Assembly (NCBI GenBank): GCA_018699755.1
Contig: JABIRQ010000233.1
Location: forward strand, 1-5,660
Origin: Rhodospirillaceae bacterium
GTDB taxonomy: Bacteria; Pseudomonadota; Alphaproteobacteria; CADEGL01
Length of the DNA: 5,660 nucleotides
Reading direction: 5' to 3'
A program made the translations under genes and the position numbers. Positions 1-5,208 of the stretch are shown in pieces. The notes beneath the pieces were generated by a model. That model saw only the letters and a list, made by a program, of their open reading frames with translations. It was not told where the DNA came from and did not search any database. Positions within the stretch are counted from its first letter, which is position 1. The number at the start of each line of letters is the position of its first letter.

Positions 1-1
1 T

Positions 2-622
2 CCCAACCTGATGGCTGCCGACATCCTGGCCTACAAGGCGACCCATGTGCCCGTCGGCGAGGACCAGAAGCAGCATCTCGAACTGGCCCGCGATATCGCC
101 CAGAAGTTCAATCACGACTACGGGGTCGAGTTCTTCCCGATCATCGAGCCGCTGATCCTGGGCGCCGCGACCCGCGTGATGAGCCTGCGCGACGGCGCCC
201 GCAAGATGAGCAAGTCCGAACCCTCGGACATGTCGCGCATCAACCTGATCGACGACACCGACCAGATCGCCCAGAAGATCCGCAAGGCGAAGACCGATCC
301 CGAGCCCCTGCCCGATTCGCCCGAAGGGCTGGACGGGCGGCCCGAGGCGGCCAATCTGATCGGCATCTACGCCGCCCTGGCCGACGAGCCGGTGGAGGCG
401 ACCGTCACGCGTTTCGCGGGTCGGCCGTTTTCCGAGTTCAAGCCCGCCCTGGCCGAGCTGGCGGCCGAGAGCCTCGGCCCGATCGGCGAGGAGATGCGTC
501 GGCTGACGGCCGATCCGGGCCATATCGATGCGGTCCTGCGCGACGGCGCCGAGCGCGCCCGGGCGATCGCCGAGCCGATCCTGGCCGAGGTTTTCGACAT
601 CGTAGGCCTGCTGCGCACCTGA
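2..622 (+). CDS. trpS: Tryptophanyl-tRNA synthetase, C-terminal part (5' end outside window)
   Basis: Class I aminoacyl-tRNA synthetase that charges tRNA-Trp with tryptophan using ATP in the cytoplasm. The frame is open from base 2 and gives 206 residues to the TGA at 620-622. Bacterial TrpRS is usually about 330-350 residues, so roughly the first 130, including the HIGH-type ATP motif, lie upstream of the window. Seen directly: the family signature MAADIL near the start, the GEDQKQHLE segment of the tryptophan/ATP site, and the KMSKS adenylate-stabilising loop encoded at 203-217. The ATG at 11 falls inside the conserved MAADIL motif, so it is internal and not the start. The C-terminal helical part, rich in Ala, Glu and Arg, is complete and undisturbed. 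The family assignment is secure. Confidence 0.97.
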   Translation, partial: PNLMAADILAYKATHVPVGEDQKQHLELARDIAQKFNHDYGVEFFPIIEPLILGAATRVMSLRDGARKMSKSEPSDMSRINLIDDTDQIAQKIRKAKTDPEPLPDSPEGLDGRPEAANLIGIYAALADEPVEATVTRFAGRPFSEFKPALAELAAESLGPIGEEMRRLTADPGHIDAVLRDGAERARAIAEPILAEVFDIVGLLRT

Positions 623-636
623 GCGCGACCGGCGGC

Positions 637-689
637 GCGAAAGCCCCCCGCGCCAACGCGAAAGAGCCCCCGCGCCAAGCGCGAAAGAC
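637..689. repeat. Short imperfect tandem repeat downstream of trpS
   Basis: Two adjacent units of 21 bp (637-657) and 23 bp (658-680) both begin GCGAAAG, run through a C-tract and end GCGCCAA(G)C. A third partial copy, GCGAAAGAC, follows at 681-689. The second unit can also fold as GCGC-CAA-GCGC. It could contribute to transcript-end structure for trpS, but it lacks a U-tract. It may equally be replication slippage in GC-rich DNA. Confidence 0.55.
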
Positions 690-691
690 CT

Positions 692-719
692 TTGACCGCA
701 ACGGGGGCGGGAGTAAGTT
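692..719 (+). promoter_or_regulatory. Candidate promoter for the permease operon
   Basis: TTGACC at 692-697 matches the -35 consensus at five of six positions. TAAGTT at 714-719, after a 16-bp spacer, keeps the critical first T, second A and last T of a -10 box. Transcription would start near 726 and give a leader of about 90 nt containing the 751-771 hairpin. A second TTGACG at 731-736 has no acceptable -10 partner. This is inference from consensus matching only. Confidence 0.3.
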
Positions 720-814
720 AGCCGCCACGATTGACGGGTCATTTCGCGCCGCGCCCCGCTTGCGCGGGCGCCGGAACGGCCTGAGGCCACGCAAGACGGG
801 CCCGGGCGCAGGTT

Positions 815-1738
815 ATGCAGATCTATCTTCCGATCGCCGAGATGAGCGTGGACGTCCTGCTCCTGCTCGGGCTCGGCGCGGGCGTGGGCTTTCTCTCCGG
901 CATGTTCGGCGTGGGCGGCGGCTTTCTCATGACGCCGCTGCTGATCTTCATTGGCGTGCCGCCGCCGGTCGCGGTGGCGAGCGAGGCCAACCACATCACG
1001 GCCTCTTCGGTGTCCGGCGTGCTGGCCCATTGGCTGCGCAAGGGCGTCGACTTCAAGATGGGCGCCTATCTCCTGGTCGGCGGCATGGTCGGGTCGAGCG
1101 CCGGCGTTTGGCTGTTCGGCGTGTTGAGCGAACTCGGCCAGATCGATCTCGCCATTTCGCTCCTCTACGTCATCTTCCTGGGCATCGTCGGAATCCTGAT
1201 GGCCCAGGAGAGTGTGCGCACGATCCTGCGCCGCCGGCACCATCCGGGCCCGGCCAAGCGAATTCGCCAGCCACGCTGGGTCCGCAGCTTGCCGATGAAG
1301 ATCCGCTTCCACAAATCGCGCCTCTATATCAGCGCCTTTCTGCCCATCGGAGTCGGCGCCGGGGTCGGTGTCCTGGCCGGCCTTCTGGGCGTGGGCGGCG
1401 GCTTTATCCTGGTGCCGGCGATGATCTATCTGCTCGGCATGCCGAGCTCGGTGGTCATCGGGACCTCGCTGTTTCAGGTGATCTTCGTCACGGCCAACGT
1501 CACCTTCCTGCAATCGGTGACGAACCAGACGGTCGATGTCATGCTGGCCTTCTTCCTGCTGATCGGCGGGGTCGTCGGCGCGCAATACGGCGCCCGCGTC
1601 GGCGCCCGCCTGCCGGGCGAGCAGATGCGGGGGCTGCTCGCGCTGCTCGTCCTCGCGGTCGCGGTCAAGCTGCTGCTCGATCTGGTGATTACGCCCGACG
1701 ATCTGTATTCGCTGCAGGTCCTGGACCGGGTGGAATGA
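815..1738 (+). CDS. TSUP (TauE/SafE-type) anion permease
   Basis: Predicted inner-membrane transporter of the TSUP family (PF01925), whose characterised members move sulfite, sulfoacetate or related small organosulfur or carboxylate anions. The substrate here is unknown. The 307-residue protein shows the family's internal duplication: GVGGGFLMTP near residues 32-41 is echoed by GVGGGFILVP near 192-201, each preceded by GAGVG and a short hydrophobic stretch. Hydrophobic segments lie at about 11-30, 36-56, 82-104, 111-131, 172-194, 196-214, 216-235, 241-258 and 272-291. The loop at 134-170 carries more than a dozen Arg, Lys and His residues and should face the cytoplasm. The ATG start is the first available in frame, and its N-terminus MQIYLPIAEM is what I remember for alphaproteobacterial homologues, although the ribosome-binding site is weak (AGG only 2 nt upstream). 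Its stop overlaps the next gene's ATG, indicating translational coupling. Confidence 0.93.
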   Translation: MQIYLPIAEMSVDVLLLLGLGAGVGFLSGMFGVGGGFLMTPLLIFIGVPPPVAVASEANHITASSVSGVLAHWLRKGVDFKMGAYLLVGGMVGSSAGVWLFGVLSELGQIDLAISLLYVIFLGIVGILMAQESVRTILRRRHHPGPAKRIRQPRWVRSLPMKIRFHKSRLYISAFLPIGVGAGVGVLAGLLGVGGGFILVPAMIYLLGMPSSVVIGTSLFQVIFVTANVTFLQSVTNQTVDVMLAFFLLIGGVVGAQYGARVGARLPGEQMRGLLALLVLAVAVKLLLDLVITPDDLYSLQVLDRVE

Positions 1739-2499
1739 CGATGCGGCGCCTCGTCCTGCCTTCTCTCGCGCTCGCCGCCGCGTTCGGCGCCCTCTCCCTG
1801 GCCTGGACCGGCGCCCGGGCGCAGGGCCTGGTTGCGGACCTGTCGGATCATTTCGTCGCGATCACCGCCGGGTTCACCGGCACCGACGTCCTGCTGTTCG
1901 GTGCGTTGGACGAGGAGGGCGATGTCGCCGTCGTGGTGCGAGGGCCGGAGCAGGACGTGGTCGTCCGGCGCAAGGACCGCATCGCCGGAGTCTGGGCAAA
2001 TGCCGACGAGCTGACCTTCGAGGCGGTGCCCACCTTCTATGCCATCGCGGCCAATCGCCCGCTCGACGATCTTGCGCCGCGGCCGGTCCTGGAACGCAAT
2101 CAGATCGGCATGCGGAACATTCGGTTCAACGCGATGGAGCCGGATGTGACAGAAGTCGAGACCGCGCGCTTCATCGATGCCTTCATCCGTATCCAGAAGA
2201 GGCAGCGCCTCTATTCCGACGACCTCGGCACGGTGACCTTCATGACGGGGCGCCTGTTCCGCTCGCGGCTGGTGTTTCCGTCCAACGTGCCGGTCGGCGT
2301 CTATACCGTACAGGTCTTCCTGATCCGCGACGGCGAGGTGCTCAGCGCCCAGACCACGCCGCTGAACATCGACCGCACGGGCATCGGCGCGGAGATTTTC
2401 CTGTTCGCCCATCGCCACGCCGCGGCCTATGGCGCGCTTGCGATCCTGTCCGCCCTGGTGGCAGGATGGCTGGCTGGGCAGATCTTCAAAAGGCGTTGA
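1735..2499 (+). CDS. PF09608/TIGR02186-family exported membrane-anchored protein
   Basis: Member of a conserved alphaproteobacterial family of unknown function. The 254-residue product has an N-terminal signal peptide: MTMRR, a hydrophobic core at about 6-25, and a likely cleavage after ARA at residue 29. A beta-rich domain at about 31-220 follows, with stretches recalling the family such as TGTDVLLFGA, DVAVVVRGPE and VVRRK. A single C-terminal transmembrane helix at about 229-250 ends in a basic FKRR tail. The domain should sit in the periplasm with the tail in the cytoplasm. There is no cysteine in the protein, so disulfide or thiol chemistry is unlikely. The first ATG (1735) overlaps the permease stop as ATGA. 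A second in-frame ATG at 1741 is an equally possible start and would remove two residues. The coupling suggests it works with the permease, perhaps as an accessory or sensing subunit; that role is inference. Confidence 0.88.
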   Translation: MTMRRLVLPSLALAAAFGALSLAWTGARAQGLVADLSDHFVAITAGFTGTDVLLFGALDEEGDVAVVVRGPEQDVVVRRKDRIAGVWANADELTFEAVPTFYAIAANRPLDDLAPRPVLERNQIGMRNIRFNAMEPDVTEVETARFIDAFIRIQKRQRLYSDDLGTVTFMTGRLFRSRLVFPSNVPVGVYTVQVFLIRDGEVLSAQTTPLNIDRTGIGAEIFLFAHRHAAAYGALAILSALVAGWLAGQIFKRR

Positions 2500-2524
2500 T
2501 TTTGAATATGTTAGGGGCAGAATG

Positions 2525-3025
2525 ATGACAGAGGAACGCAGCGCCGGCGCGCCGCCCGAGGCGGAAAGACGAATGTTTCTCGTCGTCGTCGACGAGAGCG
2601 AGGAGCTCCATGTCGCCTTGCGTTTCGCCTGCCGGCGGGCCCAGCGCACGGGGGGCCGCGTCGCCCTGCTCTACGTCATGGAGCCGTCCGACTTCGCCCA
2701 TTGGATGGCGGTCAAGAAAGTCATGGAAGAGGAACAGCGCACGGCCGCGGAGGAGCGGCTGCAGAGCCTTTCCTCCATGGTCATGGAGTGGACGGGCGAG
2801 ATGCCGGTCCTGTTCATCCGCGACGGCAGCCGTCGCGACGAATTGCTGCGCCTGATGGACGAGGAACCGGCCATCTCCATTCTGGTGCTCGGCGCCGCGC
2901 GTACGCCGGGCGGGCCCGGACCCCTGATCTCGGCCCTGACGGGGAAATATTCTGAGGCGCTGCACGTGCCGCTGACGATCGTGCCCGGCACCTTGAGCAA
3001 AGAGGAAATCGACGCCCTGACCTAG
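2525..3025 (+). CDS. Universal stress protein (UspA-type) domain protein
   Basis: Small cytoplasmic single-domain protein of the Usp family (PF00582), which has an alpha/beta Rossmann-like fold. Members bind ATP or act as stress-related regulators. Of 166 residues, about 17-154 form the domain. A first strand FLVVVDESEE carries the acidic residue typical of the nucleotide pocket. It is followed by the ALRFACRRAQ helix, the RVALLYVMEP strand and a charged helix at about 62-85. The C-terminal part contains ILVLGAA and ends LTIVPG. The usual G-x2-G-x9-G-S/T nucleotide loop is not preserved: LGAARTPGGPGPL stands in its place, so ATP binding is doubtful. Two adjacent ATGs exist at 2522 and 2525. 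The AGGGG at 2513-2517 is spaced 7 nt from the second and only 4 nt from the first, so 2525 is preferred. The gene begins 25 bp after the preceding stop and is probably the last of this operon. Confidence 0.87.
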   Translation: MTEERSAGAPPEAERRMFLVVVDESEELHVALRFACRRAQRTGGRVALLYVMEPSDFAHWMAVKKVMEEEQRTAAEERLQSLSSMVMEWTGEMPVLFIRDGSRRDELLRLMDEEPAISILVLGAARTPGGPGPLISALTGKYSEALHVPLTIVPGTLSKEEIDALT

Positions 3026-3051
3026 AGCGGTTTTGATCCAGATACACCCAT

Positions 3052-3136
3052 CCGTCATTCTTGCGAAAACGGGAATCCAGTTGTTTCCCCGGGCGTTTTT
3101 CAATGGACTGGACCCCCACTTTCGTGGAGGTGACGG
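3052..3136. repeat. REP/MITE-like inverted-repeat element, 85 bp
   Basis: The left arm (3052-3081, beginning CCGTCATTC and ending AATCCAGT) and the right arm (3107-3136, beginning ACTGGACCCC and ending GTGACGG) are inverted copies matching at 20 of 30 positions. All ten differences are transitions, and five of them still allow G-U pairs in RNA. Each arm is also self-complementary: ATTC...GCGAAAA...GGGAAT on the left and CCCCCAC-TTTC-GTGGAGG on the right. The 25-bp centre is unrelated. This is the layout of the widespread proteobacterial interspersed element built on GTCATTC-CGCGAAAG-CGGGAATCCA, known from memory. The degeneracy suggests an old insertion. It carries no gene. Confidence 0.8.
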
Positions 3137-3148
3137 TTCAATTTGAAC
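3136..3148. repeat. Perfect 13-bp palindrome GTTCAATTTGAAC
   Basis: GTTCAA and TTGAAC flank a single central T at 3142, immediately beyond and overlapping by one base the right end of the inverted-repeat element. It lies about 25 bp beyond the cyclase stop codon and well away from any start. It may be part of a larger repeat unit, an insertion target or a chance dyad. No function is claimed. Confidence 0.5.
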
Positions 3149-3173
3149 AGGTATCGCTATCGATGCGCCGGGG

Positions 3174-4409
3174 CTATCCGCCGCTGGGGGCGAAGACTTC
3201 GACCGGCTCGCTCAGCCCGCGCAGGGCATGGGCGCCGAGCGGCTCCGTCGGCACCTCGCACAGTCGCGCGAAATCCGCCGAGAGGAGGGGTGCGCGACCC
3301 AGTTCCTTCGTCAGCGCCTCAAGCCGGAAGGCGAGATTGACCGCCGGGCCGATGACCGTGAAATCCAGCCGGTCCGCAGTGCCGATATTGCCGTAGACGA
3401 CCTCGCCCGCGTGCAATGCCGTGCCGAAGCGCAGCTCGGACAAGCCCGTCGCGGCGCGCCGGCGGTTGAGGGCATGGACATTGGCCCGGGCTTCGTCCAC
3501 CGCCGCCAAAGCGGCCTGTGCCGAAGCGGTCGCGCAATCGTCGTCGATCCGGAAAATGGCCAGGAAGCCGTCGCCGATGAACTTCAGAATCTCTCCCCCG
3601 CGCGCGGTGATCGGCCCGCCCGCGGCGTCGAAGAAATCGTTCAGGGCCTCGATCACCTCCCCCGACTCGCGCGTGTCGGAATAGGGGGTGAAGTCGCGCA
3701 GGTCGCAGGCCATGACGATCGCGCGCAGGGCCTCGCCTTCGCCGCGCGTGATGGTGCCCTCCAACACCCGGCCGCCGGGGTCGCGGCCCAGATAGGTGTC
3801 GAGCAGGGCACCGGCGGTGCGCCGGGTCGATTGGGTTTCCAGAATGGTCGAAAGGATCGGAACGATGTCCGAGAGCAGCGCGATCTCGTCCTCGCTGAAC
3901 CCGCCGGGCCGGTCGGTCGCCCAGCTCACCGAGTTGTTGCGCCCGGCGCCGAATTCGACGGGGAAGACGATGTAGTCGCTGAGTCCGCTCTCGCGCAGAT
4001 CGGCCAGGATGCCGAATTCGGTCAGGTCGGCCGGCGGCTCGAGCGAACGGCGGATCACCAAACCCTGCTCGAAGACTGCCCGCAGCGGACTGTTGAGGTA
4101 TTGCGGCGAGGTCGCGATGCCGTGCTCTAGCCCGACCTCGCGGACCTCGGCCTGGCCGTGCCGCCATTCGTAGCCATAGGAAAAGACCTGCGGATGAAGC
4201 GTTCGGATGGCGACGCGGACCCACGCGATCGCCAGTCCCTGGTCGACCAAGTGGTCGCACAGGATCTGCAACAGATCGCGCGTCTTCGAAATGCGCCGGC
4301 CTTCGACCGCGAGCCAGCGGATGGCGGGCTCGGCGCACCAGCGCGGCGGCGCTGGCGCGAGGTCGCCGCGCGCGGCGGCCGCCGGTTCGGCAAGCAGTCC
4401 ATCGGCCAT
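3174..4409 (-). CDS. Class III adenylate cyclase with conserved N-terminal region
   Basis: Predicted to make cAMP from ATP. The 411-residue protein has a C-terminal catalytic domain (about 225-405, PF00211 type). The metal-binding aspartates are D236 in ACDLRDFT and D280 in FIGDG. The adenine-selecting pair is K276 (EILKFIGDG) and D349 (RLDFTVIG). The transition-state residues are N358 and R362 in VNLAFRLE. All are present, so activity as an adenylate rather than a guanylate cyclase is expected. Residues about 30-200 form a family-specific region with RTLHPQV, SPLRAVFE and WATDRPGGFS; the latter part resembles a GAF-like sensor, which is inference. There is no transmembrane segment or signal peptide, so it should be cytoplasmic. 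The start at 4409 has GGGAA 6 nt upstream. An alternative ATG at 4445 has no ribosome-binding site and falls inside a likely -10 box. The open frame continues far upstream on this strand, but only as antisense to the NifU-family gene and tsaB. It is the only - strand gene in the window and diverges from the next gene. Confidence 0.92.
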   Translation of the reverse strand: MADGLLAEPAAAARGDLAPAPPRWCAEPAIRWLAVEGRRISKTRDLLQILCDHLVDQGLAIAWVRVAIRTLHPQVFSYGYEWRHGQAEVREVGLEHGIATSPQYLNSPLRAVFEQGLVIRRSLEPPADLTEFGILADLRESGLSDYIVFPVEFGAGRNNSVSWATDRPGGFSEDEIALLSDIVPILSTILETQSTRRTAGALLDTYLGRDPGGRVLEGTITRGEGEALRAIVMACDLRDFTPYSDTRESGEVIEALNDFFDAAGGPITARGGEILKFIGDGFLAIFRIDDDCATASAQAALAAVDEARANVHALNRRRAATGLSELRFGTALHAGEVVYGNIGTADRLDFTVIGPAVNLAFRLEALTKELGRAPLLSADFARLCEVPTEPLGAHALRGLSEPVEVFAPSGG

Positions 4410-4577
4410 GGTCGGTTCCCGGCAAGGTTCGGAATACCGAATCATATGGGTGCGGCGCGGCGGACCAGCAACCCGCGATTGCCCGTGCCGCTCTTGATCT
4501 CGGGCGGCGCAAAAAGCATGTAAGGGCGCGGCCCGGCCAATGCGGTCGGCGGCGAGCGACGAGAAAGGTTGTCCGAG
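4410..4577. other. Divergent intergenic region, cyclase / NifU-family gene
   Basis: This 168-bp spacer must hold the promoters of both flanking genes. For the - strand gene there is a good -10-like box with a nearby dyad (listed separately). For the + strand gene I see TTGATC at 4494-4499 as a possible -35, but no convincing -10 at the right distance (CATGTA at 4517-4522 is poor). GAGAAAGG at 4561-4568 is the ribosome-binding site of the + strand gene. No recognisable riboswitch, small gene or iron-regulator box was found. Confidence 0.5.
4428..4446 (-). promoter_or_regulatory. Candidate cyclase -10 box with overlapping dyad
   Basis: On the - strand TATGAT (4446 to 4441) differs from the -10 consensus at one position and would start transcription near 4434, giving a leader of about 25 nt. 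The -35 is weak: TTGCTG at 4471-4466 with a long 19-bp spacer. The perfect 5-bp dyad TTCGG-AATA-CCGAA at 4428-4441 covers the predicted start point, a plausible operator position. Both are inference from sequence pattern only. Confidence 0.35.
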
Positions 4578-5150
4578 ATGTTCATCCAGACCGAAGAAAC
4601 GCCGAATCCGGCGACCTTGAAATTCGTGCCCGGGGTGGGTGTGATGGCGGCCGGCACGATCGATTTCGCCGATGCGGAGGCTGCGGCCCAATCGCCCCTG
4701 GCCGAACGGCTGTTCGCCGTCGAGGGCGTGACGCGGGTCTTTTTCGGCTCCGACTTCATCACGGTGACCAAGGCCGACGGTCTCGACTGGCATGTCATGA
4801 AGCCCGCCATTCTGGGCGTGATCATGGAGCATTTCACCACCGGCCGGCCGATCCTGAACGAGACGGCGGCCGCGGCCTTCGCGCCGCAGGCCGGGGGCGG
4901 TGCGGCGGCCGACGGCGACGACGACGAGGTCGTGGTCCAGATCAAGGACCTGCTCGACACGCGGGTGCGCCCCGCGGTCGCCATGGACGGCGGCGATATC
5001 GTCTTCCACGGCTTCGAGGAAGGCGTCGTCTATCTCCACATGCAGGGCGCCTGCGCCGGCTGCCCGAGTTCGACCGCCACCCTGAAGTCGGGGATCGAGA
5101 ACCTTCTGCGCCATTACGTGCCGGAGGTCGTCGAGGTCCGCGCCGTCTAG
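4578..5150 (+). CDS. NifU-family Fe-S cluster scaffold/carrier protein (Nfu type)
   Basis: Assembles or delivers iron-sulfur clusters to client proteins in the cytoplasm. The 190-residue protein has the usual two-domain form: an N-terminal Nfu_N domain (PF08712, about 1-87) opening with the hallmark MFIQTEETPNPATLKF, an acidic Gly/Ala-rich linker (about 96-117, GGGAAADGDDDE), and a C-terminal NifU domain (PF01106, about 118-188). The cluster-binding CxxC is C159 and C162 in GACAGCPSS, followed by the typical ATLKSGIENLL helix. The ATG at 4578 is chosen because it begins the conserved motif and has GAGAAAGG 9 nt upstream. A TTG at 4569 would add three residues but lies directly against the ribosome-binding site. 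It differs from E. coli NfuA, whose N-terminal domain is A-type, so no symbol is given. tsaB follows 58 bp downstream on the same strand. Confidence 0.95.
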   Translation: MFIQTEETPNPATLKFVPGVGVMAAGTIDFADAEAAAQSPLAERLFAVEGVTRVFFGSDFITVTKADGLDWHVMKPAILGVIMEHFTTGRPILNETAAAAFAPQAGGGAAADGDDDEVVVQIKDLLDTRVRPAVAMDGGDIVFHGFEEGVVYLHMQGACAGCPSSTATLKSGIENLLRHYVPEVVEVRAV

Positions 5151-5208
5151 GGGCGGCGCGTCCGGCGGCATCGAGCGACATGGCGTACCGGACGGGGAAG
5201 CGGGCATC

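Larger units (their letters stand above)
623..814. other. Intergenic region between trpS and the permease operon
   Basis: This 192-bp non-coding stretch is very GC-rich. It holds short imperfect tandem repeats just after trpS, a candidate sigma-70-type promoter, and a GC-rich hairpin in the presumed leader. The hairpin pairs gcgccc at 751-756 with gggcgc at 766-771. No run of T follows any of the stem-loops, so I do not call an intrinsic terminator for trpS. No credible small gene was found. Confidence 0.6.
3026..3173. other. Intergenic region between convergent genes
   Basis: These 148 bp separate the stress-protein stop from the cyclase stop on the opposite strand. The region is less GC-rich than its neighbours, holds an inverted-repeat element and a short palindrome (listed separately), and shows no coding potential. 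Structured repeats between convergent genes may help end transcription from both sides, but no T-run typical of an intrinsic terminator follows either hairpin. Confidence 0.6.

Noticed and set aside
751..771. GC-rich hairpin considered as a trpS terminator
   Set aside because: No T-run follows the stem and it lies downstream of the candidate promoter of the next operon. It is kept only as a leader structure.
760..1734. Open + strand frame upstream of the PF09608 start, overlapping the permease in another frame
   Set aside because: Its translation is Arg/Gly/Pro-rich with no recognisable motif, while the permease frame over the same bases is clearly real. The PF09608 protein has a proper signal peptide beginning at 1735 or 1741.
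2500..2524. AT-rich gap before the stress-protein gene considered as an internal promoter
   Set aside because: TATGTT at 2507-2512 resembles a -10 box, but no -35 is found at the right distance and the leader would be very short. The operon reading is simpler.
1474..2649. 391-codon open frame on the - strand across the PF09608 and stress-protein genes
   Set aside because: It is antisense to two well-supported genes and has no recognisable domain; this is a typical mirror frame of GC-rich coding DNA.
3228..4130. 300-codon open frame on the + strand opposite the cyclase
   Set aside because: It is antisense to the cyclase, whose catalytic motifs are complete, and its own translation shows no family signature.
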